Numbered from the stretch's first letter, positions 18,014 through 25,883 are shown. The stretch is DNA of 36,113 nucleotides from Candidatus Methylopumilus universalis (GCA_945883335.1 CAMCXI010000002.1:257658-293770); one strand, 5' to 3'. Numbers and translations are program-made. The notes: generated by a model from the sequence alone, not told the origin.

Positions 18014-18989
18014 TAAGTGAAACTTCAACCTTGTGATGAATAATACCAGGCATTATGAACGTTTCATTATAGAACAAGTCAAGCAGCATCTGTGCTGGAT
18101 TACCGCCACAAGCTTGGCGTAAGGCCACATAAGAAGTGGTCAATCTAGGATTTATTTCCAAGACAAAATACTCGCCCTTATGCACAATTAAATCCACACC
18201 AACGTAGCCAGCCAAACCAGGCAGGGCTTGAACGATTTTTTGGGCAAGCGTATTAAAAGCTTCTCTGTGCACATCCAAGCCATTCACCACACCGCCATGA
18301 TATGAAAACTCTTGGCCATTAATCTGAATATGCTGACGATTACAGCTCAACAGATAAGCTTTGCCGTTTTTGCAAAGCATAGAAAAGCTGGCCGCATCGC
18401 CTGTTTGAAAAGGCTGAATGATATGGGTATGTTCACGGCCTTTTAACCAAGCTTGTAATAACTGAATATCGTCAAAATAAGCCATATCATTACAACCAGC
18501 ACCATCTCTAGATTTAGAGATATAAGGGCCTTGCATGCTGTTCGGCAAGTCATTAGCCAAGTAAGTGTCTGGCGTAGGAATGTTATGAGAGATAAAAGAT
18601 TGGTAAGTAAGCCATTTATCCCCTGCCAACTTTATGGCAGAGGCCTTGCTCCCGAATACCATCTTATTCAAGCGATCGGCAAGCTGTGTCAGTCTTTCAA
18701 GCACACCCCCTGTTTCAGGTGCAATGAGCAAAATAGCATCAGAAGCACTAATACAACGCTCCCAGAGTGGCCAAACGTCTTGCTGGGTATCGACCATGAG
18801 CACTTCATGCGCTTCAGCTGGTGCAGCCAGCCTTTGGTCACAGGTCATTAATATTTCAATATCACGAATTTGAGCGAAATCACGCAAGGCGGCATCACGC
18901 ATCATCGCCCCCTCCACCAATAAGGACGGGGGCAAAAGCTCACGGTATAATCCACCACCCGTGATAAATTCGCAGATAAAAATTTTCAA
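17991..18989 (-). CDS. mfnD: ATP-grasp ligase, MfnD-like (tyramine/tyrosine-glutamate ligase)
   Basis: This 332-residue ATP-grasp protein has the N-terminus KIFICEFITGGGLYRE, characteristic of the methanogen/methylotroph MfnD group, a nucleotide-binding segment around ISKSRDGAG, and the C-terminal metal-binding GYVGVDLIVHKGEYFVLEINPRLTTS. In methanogens MfnD ligates glutamate to tyramine; methylotroph methylofuran is reported to contain tyrosine and a polyglutamate chain, so the exact acceptor may differ. The start is TTG at 18989, since the family N-terminus begins there and no in-frame ATG precedes codon 29. This TTG directly abuts the ATG of the divergent HisA-like gene at 18990. Confidence 0.82.
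   Translation of the reverse strand: MKIFICEFITGGGLYRELLPPSLLVEGAMMRDAALRDFAQIRDIEILMTCDQRLAAPAEAHEVLMVDTQQDVWPLWERCISASDAILLIAPETGGVLERLTQLADRLNKMVFGSKASAIKLAGDKWLTYQSFISHNIPTPDTYLANDLPNSMQGPYISKSRDGAGCNDMAYFDDIQLLQAWLKGREHTHIIQPFQTGDAASFSMLCKNGKAYLLSCNRQHIQINGQEFSYHGGVVNGLDVHREAFNTLAQKIVQALPGLAGYVGVDLIVHKGEYFVLEINPRLTTSYVALRQACGGNPAQMLLDLFYNETFIMPGIIHHKVEVSLNVAVLTD
18946..18951 (+). promoter_or_regulatory. Candidate -10 (TATAAT) for the HisA-like gene, inside mfnD
   Basis: A perfect TATAAT lies 38 nt before the ATG at 18990, within the 5' coding part of the divergent mfnD. No convincing -35 hexamer precedes it. Because the two genes have no intergenic base, any promoter for the HisA-like gene must lie in mfnD. 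Confidence 0.35.
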
Positions 18990-19697
18990 ATGAACATCAT
19001 TCCCGTGCTTGATTTAATGAATGGCCAAGTGGTCCATGCCAAGCATGGAAATCGGCACGAATATTCACCAATCAAATCGGTATTAACTGATTCAAGTGAA
19101 CCGTTGGCTGTTATTCACGCTCTGCTTACATTATACTCATTCAAACAACTCTATATCGCCGACATCAACGCTATTGAGAAAACTGGCGGTCATCAAAAGA
19201 TCATTTTCGAAATAGCAAATCAATTTCCGCAATTAGAGATTTGGCTTGATGCTGGTTTTGATAACGAAGTCTCGATGAAGTCTTTTCCATCTAGCAATAT
19301 TTCACCAGTATTAGGTTCTGAGAGCTTGAGTAGCATCCAACAATATCGAGCTTTATCATCAGCATCTTCGAGCTTTGCCATACTTTCTTTGGATTATAGA
19401 GGTAATAAGTTTCACGGCGCGCAAGAATTCTTAAATGACGTAAGCTTATGGCCTAGAAGACTTATTGTAATGACACTTAACAAAGTTGGCAGCAATACAG
19501 GGCCAGACTTGACGAAGCTGGCATCTATCAAACAACAATCCAAACAATCGAACATCTATGCGGCTGGTGGCATTCGAGGCACTGCTGATTTAGAAGCACT
19601 CAAAACACTAGGGATTGATGGTGCTCTAATTGCGAGTGCACTGCATAACGGAAGCCTTAGCGCCATCAACTTAAGTGAATTCTTGAGTAATGTTTAA
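18990..19697 (+). CDS. HisA/HisF-related TIM-barrel protein of the H4MPT/methylofuran gene set
   Basis: This 235-residue beta/alpha-barrel has the HisA-type N-terminal strand MNIIPVLDLMNGQVVHA, WLDAGFD in the middle and the C-terminal phosphate-binding AAGGIRGTADLEALKTLGIDGALIASALHNG. The segment VVHAKHGNRHEYSPIKS is unlike true HisA and resembles the HisA-like proteins shared by methanogens and H4MPT-using methylotrophs, whose reaction I cannot state. It is divergent from mfnD with start codons touching and has no visible Shine-Dalgarno. It is followed by a strong bidirectional terminator. Confidence 0.85.
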   Translation: MNIIPVLDLMNGQVVHAKHGNRHEYSPIKSVLTDSSEPLAVIHALLTLYSFKQLYIADINAIEKTGGHQKIIFEIANQFPQLEIWLDAGFDNEVSMKSFPSSNISPVLGSESLSSIQQYRALSSASSSFAILSLDYRGNKFHGAQEFLNDVSLWPRRLIVMTLNKVGSNTGPDLTKLASIKQQSKQSNIYAAGGIRGTADLEALKTLGIDGALIASALHNGSLSAINLSEFLSNV

Positions 19698-19702
19698 ACC
19701 GT

Positions 19703-19733
19703 AAAAAAGCCCGCAATTAAGCGGGCTTTTTTT
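19703..19733. terminator. Bidirectional intrinsic terminator between the HisA-like gene and hxlB
   Basis: AAAAAAGCCCGC (19703-19714) and GCGGGCTTTTTT (19721-19732) form a 12-bp arm pair around a 6-nt loop, with runs of A before and T after. It serves both the plus-strand HisA-like gene and the minus-strand hxlB that converge here. Confidence 0.93.
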
Positions 19734-19755
19734 GCATTACTTAAGCTACAAAAAC

Positions 19756-20289
19756 TTATTCTAAGTTAGCGTGAAGCGCGCGCATGCCTTCTTCAGTCAA
19801 ACCTTTAGCATGAATCAACTCAGAAATTGCAGCTTCCAAGAAAATCAATGTTGAAAGTTCGAATTGCGAACCCATCGGCATACCCAATGTTAATGGGAAG
19901 CTGTCATCTTGACCAATTTGAATCACTAAATCAGCCACATCAGCCATTGGTGAAGATTTCTTCATAGAAATCACAACCAATTTAGCACCCACTGATTTAG
20001 CTTTTTTAACGAACGGCAACAATGTTTCTGTACCACCAGAACCTGAAACCAAAATCAATAAGTCACCTGACTTGATCGCTGGTGTCACCACTTCGCCAAT
20101 CATATTAACGTTGTAACCTGCGTGCACTAAGCGCATCGCAAAGAAACGTGAAACTAATAATGAACGGCCAGCACCGCCAATGAATGTACGGCCTGCTTTT
20201 TCAACTAAATCTAAAAGTTGCGCTGATTTGTTATCAGTCACAGCCAAAATGCCTGTTAATTTATCTAAAATAAGTTTTTGATGATCCAT
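19756..20289 (-). CDS. hxlB: 6-phospho-3-hexuloisomerase
   Basis: This enzyme isomerises 3-hexulose-6-phosphate to fructose-6-phosphate, the second step of the RuMP formaldehyde assimilation pathway. The 177 residues form one SIS domain: GGAGRSLLVSRFFAMRLVHAG near 38-58, the SGSGGTE sugar-phosphate loop near 82-88, VVISMKKSSPMADVADLVI and the C-terminal ELSTLIFLEAAISE helix. AAGGAA lies about seven nt before the ATG at 20289. It lies downstream of hps but is separated from it by an intrinsic terminator, so its level may depend on readthrough or on its own promoter. Confidence 0.95.
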   Translation of the reverse strand: MDHQKLILDKLTGILAVTDNKSAQLLDLVEKAGRTFIGGAGRSLLVSRFFAMRLVHAGYNVNMIGEVVTPAIKSGDLLILVSGSGGTETLLPFVKKAKSVGAKLVVISMKKSSPMADVADLVIQIGQDDSFPLTLGMPMGSQFELSTLIFLEAAISELIHAKGLTEEGMRALHANLE

Positions 20290-20335
20290 GATATTTCCTT
20301 AATTAATTGTATTACCTACAAATTCAGATATTACC

Positions 20336-20369
20336 AAAAAAAATCCCGACGCATTTCTGTGTCGGGATT
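20336..20369 (-). terminator. Intrinsic terminator between hps and hxlB
   Basis: On the minus strand AATCCCGAC (20369-20361) pairs with GTCGGGATT (20350-20342) around a 10-nt loop and is followed by a run of about eight T. It sits downstream of hps and upstream of hxlB on the same strand. It probably gives much more hps mRNA than hxlB mRNA if there is no internal promoter. Confidence 0.88.
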
Positions 20370-20422
20370 TTTATCCTCTATAAACTCTTAGCCAATTAAA
20401 TCAGCTCAGAATTTATTGCTAA

Positions 20423-21055
20423 TTAAGCGTGAGCGATAGCAGTGATTTCTGCCGCAGCTGCAGCAGGATCAGCAGCACCGTAGATAGCAGCGCCAGCAAC
20501 AATGATTGTCGCACCAGCATCACGTACTTGTGCAGTTGTAGCAGCTTTAACGCCACCAGCAACAGAGATCTCAACACCTAGGTTCAAAGCAGCGATAGCA
20601 GCTAAGTCAGCAAATGGTGTTTGGCCAGCAGCTTGTTGGTCAAGACCAGTGTGAATACCGATGATGTGTGCACCTAATTTAGCTACTTCTTTAGTTTTAG
20701 CAACTTTATCAGCAACGTTGATCAAGTCAACTTGAGCTTTTTTACCGTACTTGTTAGCAACGTCGATTACACCTTTAACAGTACCGATGTCTGAAACACC
20801 CAATACTGTAACGATATCAGCGCCAGCTTTGAAGAATGGCTCAGCTTCGTAGAAACCAGCATCAGCTGTTTTCAAATCAACTAAGATTTTGTTGTTTGGG
20901 AATTTAGCACGAAGAGTTTCAAGCAATTTGATACCGTTGTGCTTGATGCATGGTGTACCAATTTCAAGAATGTCAACGTGTGGTGCAGTTGCTGTAGCAA
21001 GTGCAACTGTTGCGTCAAAGTCTAATGAATCTAATGCCATTTGTGTTTGTGCCAT
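20423..21055 (-). CDS. hxlA: 3-hexulose-6-phosphate synthase
   Basis: This enzyme (also called Hps) condenses formaldehyde with ribulose-5-phosphate, the entry reaction of the RuMP cycle. The 210-residue orotidine-5'-phosphate decarboxylase-superfamily barrel carries the catalytic DLKTAD at 60-65, IGIHTGLDQQ near 133-142, and SVAGGV followed by IIVAGAAIYG at the C-terminal phosphate site. An Ala-rich tail follows. CGGAGA precedes the ATG at 21055. It has its own strong promoter and a hairpin leader, and is bracketed by terminators, as expected for a very highly expressed methylotrophy enzyme. tal lies upstream and hxlB downstream. Confidence 0.97.
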   Translation of the reverse strand: MAQTQMALDSLDFDATVALATATAPHVDILEIGTPCIKHNGIKLLETLRAKFPNNKILVDLKTADAGFYEAEPFFKAGADIVTVLGVSDIGTVKGVIDVANKYGKKAQVDLINVADKVAKTKEVAKLGAHIIGIHTGLDQQAAGQTPFADLAAIAALNLGVEISVAGGVKAATTAQVRDAGATIIVAGAAIYGAADPAAAAAEITAIAHA

Positions 21056-21100
21056 GTTACTTTTCTCCGATTAATTACAGGTTTTACTACTTAATATTTA

Positions 21101-21114
21101 GTGCTTTTCAGCAC
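21101..21114 (-). promoter_or_regulatory. 5' leader hairpin of hps with GAAA tetraloop
   Basis: On the minus strand GTGCT-GAAA-AGCAC forms a 5-bp stem with a GNRA loop. It begins about 17 nt after the predicted transcription start and ends 45 nt before the hps ATG. A 5' hairpin of this type can stabilise mRNA; that role is inferred. The core TGCTGAAAAGCA recurs in the pqqA-pqqB spacer. Confidence 0.55.
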
Positions 21115-21136
21115 CAACTTAGAGTTCCATCAATAT

Positions 21137-21170
21137 CTTATAGCGTAAACAATCAATGTGTCAACGCTAT
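21137..21170 (-). promoter_or_regulatory. hps promoter overlapped by a 7-bp inverted repeat
   Basis: On the minus strand a perfect -35 TTGACA (21164-21159) is spaced 16 nt from TATAAG (21142-21137), predicting a start near 21130 and a leader of about 75 nt. The inverted repeat ATAGCGT/ACGCTAT (21170-21164 and 21146-21140) straddles the -35, the spacer and the edge of the -10, which is where a regulator operator could lie. Confidence 0.75.
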
Positions 21171-21171
21171 A

Positions 21172-21210
21172 AAACTCGAAACGCTAGACATGAAAACCAC
21201 GACTAGCGTT
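21172..21210 (-). terminator. Probable terminator or processing hairpin after tal
   Basis: On the minus strand AACGCTAG (21210-21203) pairs with CTAGCGTT (21187-21180) around a 15-nt loop and is followed by TCGAGTTTT. It lies 16 nt after the tal stop. The short T run and long loop make termination uncertain. Confidence 0.45.
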
Positions 21211-21225
21211 CTGCTGATTGATTAC

Positions 21226-22179
21226 TTACAGTTTTTCAGCAAGCGCTGCTTCAAGTTTGTTTTGGTCAACAACGAAACCGCGAATACCTTCAGCAAGCTT
21301 CTCTGTCGCCATTGGATCTTCATTCAATGCAAAGCGGAACTCTTCTTCAGTCAAGCGTGCTGGAGCAGGTTTGTTTGCGCCGCCATCTTTCAATACTTGC
21401 GTCAATGTACCTTCTGTTGCAGCCAAGTCTTGCAATAAGTTTGGTGAAACAGTTAAACGATCACAACCAGCCAAAGCGATTAACTCACCTGTGTTACGGA
21501 ATGAAGCGCCCATTACAACAGTTTTGTAACCGTGTTCTTTGTAATACTGATAAATAGCACGTACTGAAACCACACCTGGGTCAGTTTCCTGTGTGTATTC
21601 TGTGCTTGGATTCTTAGCTTTATACCAGTCTAAGATACGGCCAACGAATGGTGAAATCAAGAACACACCAGCTTCTGCACAAGCACGCGCTTGTCCGAAA
21701 CCGAACAACAATGTGAGGTTACATTGGATGCCTTCTTTTTCAAGAATTTCACCCGCTTTAATGCCTTCCCATGTTGAAGCCAATTTAATCAACACGCGCT
21801 CTTTGCTTACTCCAGAGTCTTGATATAACTTGATCAACTTACGGCCTTTAGCCACCATTTTTTCAACGTTGAATGACAAACGTGCGTCCACTTCAGTTGA
21901 AATACGGCCAGGTACCACCTTAGTGATTTCTGTACCAATCAACACAGCTAATTTGTCAGCTGCATTGTCGATTTGCTCTGCTTTAGAGCCGCCTTGTGCT
22001 TTTGCATAAGCAATCGCTTCATCAATCAACGATGCATATTGTGGCAATTGGCTAGCTTTCAATACTAAAGATGGGTTTGTTGTAGCATCGATAGGTTTTA
22101 CACTTTTAATCGCTTCAACATCACCAGTGTCAGCCACGATCGTGGTCATAGACTTTAATTGTTCTAATAAATTAGCCAT
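21226..22179 (-). CDS. tal: Transaldolase (TalB type)
   Basis: Transaldolase moves a three-carbon dihydroxyacetone unit between sugar phosphates and regenerates RuMP-cycle acceptors. The 317 residues match class I TalB: VADTGD near 15-20, DATTNPSL at 31-38, the Schiff-base lysine K132 in [12 protein letters not shown] (the same number as in E. coli TalB), [12 protein letters not shown] near 152-164 and [12 protein letters not shown] near 175-186. GGAGAG lies about five nt before the ATG at 22179. Placed upstream of hps and hxlB, it gives this region three consecutive RuMP-pathway enzymes, each apparently its own transcription unit. Confidence 0.97.
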   Translation of the reverse strand: MANLLEQLKSMTTIVADTGDVEAIKSVKPIDATTNPSLVLKASQLPQYASLIDEAIAYAKAQGGSKAEQIDNAADKLAVLIGTEITKVVPGRISTEVDARLSFNVEKMVAKGRKLIKLYQDSGVSKERVLIKLASTWEGIKAGEILEKEGIQCNLTLLFGFGQARACAEAGVFLISPFVGRILDWYKAKNPSTEYTQETDPGVVSVRAIYQYYKEHGYKTVVMGASFRNTGELIALAGCDRLTVSPNLLQDLAATEGTLTQVLKDGGANKPAPARLTEEEFRFALNEDPMATEKLAEGIRGFVVDQNKLEAALAEKL

Positions 22180-22237
22180 ACTGCTCTCCGAATAATTGCT
22201 TAATAAAATGACGAACTAACCATAATTTCGAGGACAG

Positions 22238-22243
22238 ATTATA
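22238..22243 (-). promoter_or_regulatory. Candidate -10 (TATAAT) for tal
   Basis: On the minus strand a perfect TATAAT lies 58 nt before the tal ATG. At 17-nt spacing the -35 hexamer is TGTGGT, a weak match, so an activator may be needed. Confidence 0.45.
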
Positions 22244-22292
22244 CCCGAAAAAATAAGTAAACCACAGCCTACAAACGTAACAAATTGTTTTG

Positions 22293-23210
22293 TTATTTCA
22301 ATGCGTCAGTCACTGCTTTTCGGTCAAAATGCGGGGCCAATAGCTGTATAAACTCATAAGCAAACTTCCTTAAATAAGCATCACGCCTAATACCCACGTA
22401 AGTCACACTATCAGGGAATAGATGCTTTGCATCCAAAGCAACCAAATTGGTATCTCGCTCAGCATCATAAGCCATGCCAGCAAGCAATCCTACGCCCAAG
22501 CCAAGACTGACGTAAGTTTTAATCACGTCCGCATCAATCGCTGTTAATACCACGTTAGGCTTTAAGCCTTCTTTCTCAAAGACACTACTCACCAATGAAC
22601 CACCAGTAAAAGCAAAGTCATAAGTAATGAGTGGATATTGCGTTAATTTTTTTAGGGTTAATGGCACATCACTAATTAATGGGTGACCAGGCGGCACCAC
22701 CACGCAACGATTCCACTGATAGGCTGGCAAACATAAAATCTTTTCAAAGTGGCTAATCGCTTCGGTTGCAATGCCAATATCAGCTTCGCCGCTTTCTACC
22801 TGTTCCGCCACTTGTGTTGGGTTGCCTTGATGGATATTGAGTTTAACCTCGGGATATTTTTCCATAAAAGCTTTTACAGCTGCAGGTAAGCGATACCTGG
22901 CTTGCGTATGGGTAGTGGCGATGGTGAGCATGCCTATATCTTCATGACTAAACTCATCACCCACGCGCTTGATGTTTTCCATATCGCGCATGACGCGCTC
23001 AGCCAGCTCAACGATATTTCGACCAGGCTCAGTCACACCCGTTAAGCGTTTGCCATGCCGTTCAAAAATCTGTAAATTAAGCTCTTGTTCAAGCAACTGA
23101 ATTTGCTTACTCACCCCAGGCTGAGATGTATGGAGCGAATCGGCAGCCAAAGAAATGTTCAAGCCCTGCTTCACAACCTCACTTATATAACGCAATTGAT
23201 GCAGTTTCAT
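22293..23210 (-). CDS. cysB: LysR-family regulator, CysB-like
   Basis: This 305-residue LysR-type transcriptional regulator has an N-terminal winged helix-turn-helix (about 1-60, MKLHQLRYISEVVKQGLNISLAADSL continuing into SQPGVSKQIQLLEQEL). It is followed by an effector domain with TTHTQARYRLP near 100 and the CysB-type segment GLGVGLLAGMAYD. CysB proteins sense (N/O-)acetylserine and activate sulfate assimilation genes; the divergent TSUP gene and the cysI-cysN operon next door fit this. The ATG at 23210 gives the family N-terminus; GGAG is about 10 nt upstream. An in-frame start at 23234 is less likely. Confidence 0.93.
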   Translation of the reverse strand: MKLHQLRYISEVVKQGLNISLAADSLHTSQPGVSKQIQLLEQELNLQIFERHGKRLTGVTEPGRNIVELAERVMRDMENIKRVGDEFSHEDIGMLTIATTHTQARYRLPAAVKAFMEKYPEVKLNIHQGNPTQVAEQVESGEADIGIATEAISHFEKILCLPAYQWNRCVVVPPGHPLISDVPLTLKKLTQYPLITYDFAFTGGSLVSSVFEKEGLKPNVVLTAIDADVIKTYVSLGLGVGLLAGMAYDAERDTNLVALDAKHLFPDSVTYVGIRRDAYLRKFAYEFIQLLAPHFDRKAVTDALK

Positions 23211-23336
23211 CCCAATATCACTCCATATAACCAATGAATATATATTAAGAATAAACAGTTATAAAAACAACATATTTAATAATTTATAATATTGTCAGTT
23301 TAATATCACGAAAAATCAATTGTATTAAGGATTCTC
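23211..23336. promoter_or_regulatory. Divergent cysB/TSUP intergenic region
   Basis: This very AT-rich 126-bp spacer holds a perfect TATAAT at 23285-23290 on the plus strand, 46 nt before the permease ATG, without a clear -35. Stretches such as ATATATATTAAGAATAA (about 23228-23244) resemble the degenerate AT-rich sites bound by CysB, but no exact consensus can be claimed. It probably carries both promoters and CysB operators. Confidence 0.45.
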
Positions 23337-24107
23337 ATGGATTTCGGCTTCATTGTTGCAGGCTTTATCGTTGGCTTTTTAGTCGGCCTAACTGGTGTAG
23401 GCGGCGGCTCGCTGATGACCCCCATTCTGATGATTTTTTTCCACATCAAGCCAGCGCTAGCCGTTGGTACTGATTTGCTTTATGCATCAGTCACTAAATC
23501 TGTCGGTATTTTTGCCCATGGCAAACTAGGTAACATTGATTGGCGTGTCGTCAAACTTCTTGCTGCAGGTAGCGTACCAGCCTCATTCGCTACGATTTTA
23601 TTTCTTCGCTCTATTGATGTTGATTCTAACGAAGCAATTTCTACCATCAAATTCAGCTTAGGGGTCGCCTTAATTATTACTTCAGTCGCGGTTCTCCTGA
23701 GGACAAAACTCATGAGCCTGCTTTCAAAAGATAGCCTCATTCCCGAAAAGTACGTTGCATCATGCACCGTAATTCTTGGTATTGTGCTTGGCGGCCTTGT
23801 GACACTGACTTCTGTAGGCGCTGGCGCGCTGGGTGTCACCGCCCTGATTGTGCTCTACCCTCACAAAAAGATTACCACTATTGTCGGCACTGACATTGCG
23901 CATGCCGTGCCCTTAACCCTAGTGGCTGGCCTCGGGCATGCCAGTCTTGGTACGGTTGATTACAATTTGCTTGGCACCTTGCTCATTGGCTCGATTCCTG
24001 GCATCTATATTGGCAGTCATTTGAGCGCGAAAGTAGCCGAACATTGGATACGTATCGCACTTGCAGCCATTTTGATTTATGTAGGCATTAAATTGGTACT
24101 GCATTAA
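23337..24107 (+). CDS. TauE/SafE (TSUP) family membrane permease
   Basis: This 256-residue hydrophobic protein has about eight transmembrane segments and the duplicated TSUP signature: GLTGVGGGSLMTPILM near 17-32, followed by HIKPALAVGTDLLYA, and in the second half LTSVGAGALGVTALIVLYP followed by VGTDIAHA. TSUP members move sulfite, sulfate or organosulfur anions. Lying between cysB and the sulfate reduction operon, and with no SulT-type transporter seen here, it is a reasonable candidate for a sulfate importer or sulfite exporter; direction and substrate are inferred. AAGGA lies about eight nt before the ATG. Confidence 0.9.
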   Translation: MDFGFIVAGFIVGFLVGLTGVGGGSLMTPILMIFFHIKPALAVGTDLLYASVTKSVGIFAHGKLGNIDWRVVKLLAAGSVPASFATILFLRSIDVDSNEAISTIKFSLGVALIITSVAVLLRTKLMSLLSKDSLIPEKYVASCTVILGIVLGGLVTLTSVGAGALGVTALIVLYPHKKITTIVGTDIAHAVPLTLVAGLGHASLGTVDYNLLGTLLIGSIPGIYIGSHLSAKVAEHWIRIALAAILIYVGIKLVLH

Positions 24108-24212
24108 GTCTATTATAAACAAGGCTTAATGCCAATTTTGAATGCCAAGATAAAGCGTGAAACCAAGCGGGTTTTGCATTAAAATGTTGCCTCTTTGAAA
24201 AATTGAATAACT

Positions 24213-25883
24213 ATGTATAAATACGACGCCATTGACCAACAACTCGTAAACGAACGTGTCGCCCAATATCGCGACCAAACTAATCGCTATCTTGCTGGCG
24301 AGCTCAGTGAAGAAGAGTTTCGTCCCTTACGTTTACAAAACGGTCTTTATATTCAACGCCAAGCACCGATGCTTCGCATCGCGGTGCCTTACGGCATGCT
24401 GTCATCCAAACAACTACGTAAACTTGGCGAAATCGCTAAAAAATACGACAAAGCCTACGGTCATTTCAGCACACGTCAAAACTTACAACTCAACTGGCCT
24501 AAGCTAGAAGATGTACCTGAGATTTTGGCTGAGCTTGCCACAGTAGAAATGCACGCAATTCAAACTTCTGGCAATTGCATCCGTAATATCACGACAGACC
24601 AATTTGCTGGCGTAGCACCTGATGAAGTGATTGACCCACGCACCATGGCTGAAGTCATGCGTCAATGGAGCACTTTCCATCCTGAGTTCGCATTATTGCC
24701 ACGTAAATTCAAAATCGCGGTATCTGGCACCGAGCAAGACCGCGCCATCGTCCAAGCGCACGACATTGGCATGGAGTTCTACGTGGATGCTAAAGGGCAA
24801 ACGGCCATTAAAGTATGGGTAGGCGGTGGTCTAGGTCGCACGCCTATTTTAGGCACAGTGATCCGTGAACATCTTGAGTGGCAACATGCCCTCACCTATT
24901 GCGAAGCGATTATCCGCGTTTACAACATTCACGGTCGTCGCGATAACGCTTACAAAGCACGCATTAAGATTTTGGTGAAAGCCCTAGGCATTGAAGACTT
25001 CAAGCAACAAGTTGAGGCTGAATGGCTGCACCTTAAAGACAATCCAAACACCATTACCGAAGCTGAGTTAGCGCGCGTTGGTCAACACTTTGAATCCATG
25101 CCTTACGAAACTTTGCCAGCGCATGATTCAAGCTTTGATAGTGCTATTGCTAGCAACCCAGCATTTGCCGCTTGGGTAAAACGCTGCGTACACACCCATA
25201 AACAATCAGGCTACCGCGCAGTCACTTTATCACTGAAGCCTCACGGCCATGCACCTGGCGATATTACTTCCGAGCAAATGGCAGTAGTGGCTGATTTAGC
25301 TGATGCTTATAGCTTTGGCGAGCTACGTGCATCGCACGAACAAAACTTGATTTTGGCGGATGTAAAACTAAGCGACCTTTTACCTCTTTGGGAAAAAGCC
25401 CGGGCTGCTGGTTTAGCAACCCCAAACATTGGCTTGCTTACTGACATTATCTGCTGCCCAGGCGGCGACTTTTGCTCACTCGCTAACGCGAAGAGTATTC
25501 CTATCGCTGAAGCTATCCAAATGCAATTCGACAACCTCGACTACTTGCATGATATTGGTGACCTAGAGCTCAATATCTCAGGCTGTATGAACGCCTGCGG
25601 CCATCATCACGTTGGCCATATCGGTATTTTGGGCGTGGATAAGGACGGCTCAGAATGGTACCAAGTCACCATTGGCGGCAAACAAGGTAATGACGCAAGC
25701 ATCGGCTCAGTGATTGGCCCTTCATTCTCAGCAGACGAAATGCCAGGCGTGGTTCAGCGCTTGATTGAAGTGTATATCCAAGAGCGGACGCCAGAAGAGC
25801 GCTTTATTGATACCGTGCGCCGTATTGGTGTGCCGCCATTTAAAGCGCACGTTTATGCGAGCAAGGAGGCTGCGAATGTCTAA
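24213..25883 (+). CDS. cysI: Assimilatory sulfite reductase, haemoprotein (nitrite/sulfite reductase family)
   Basis: This 556-residue siroheme/[4Fe-4S] reductase is duplicated in structure. The cluster ligands are C415 and C421 (CPGGDFC) and C458 and C462 (GCMNAC). Substrate-anion residues lie in the N-terminal half around STRQNLQLNW (86-95) and TSGNCIRNI (118-126). It should reduce sulfite to sulfide. Its length and lack of a CysJ flavoprotein partner nearby fit the one-polypeptide type fed by ferredoxin or another small donor; fdxA lies at the end of the cluster. Nitrite reductase activity cannot be excluded by sequence, but the cysH/D/N context points to sulfite. Confidence 0.93.
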   Translation: MYKYDAIDQQLVNERVAQYRDQTNRYLAGELSEEEFRPLRLQNGLYIQRQAPMLRIAVPYGMLSSKQLRKLGEIAKKYDKAYGHFSTRQNLQLNWPKLEDVPEILAELATVEMHAIQTSGNCIRNITTDQFAGVAPDEVIDPRTMAEVMRQWSTFHPEFALLPRKFKIAVSGTEQDRAIVQAHDIGMEFYVDAKGQTAIKVWVGGGLGRTPILGTVIREHLEWQHALTYCEAIIRVYNIHGRRDNAYKARIKILVKALGIEDFKQQVEAEWLHLKDNPNTITEAELARVGQHFESMPYETLPAHDSSFDSAIASNPAFAAWVKRCVHTHKQSGYRAVTLSLKPHGHAPGDITSEQMAVVADLADAYSFGELRASHEQNLILADVKLSDLLPLWEKARAAGLATPNIGLLTDIICCPGGDFCSLANAKSIPIAEAIQMQFDNLDYLHDIGDLELNISGCMNACGHHHVGHIGILGVDKDGSEWYQVTIGGKQGNDASIGSVIGPSFSADEMPGVVQRLIEVYIQERTPEERFIDTVRRIGVPPFKAHVYASKEAANV

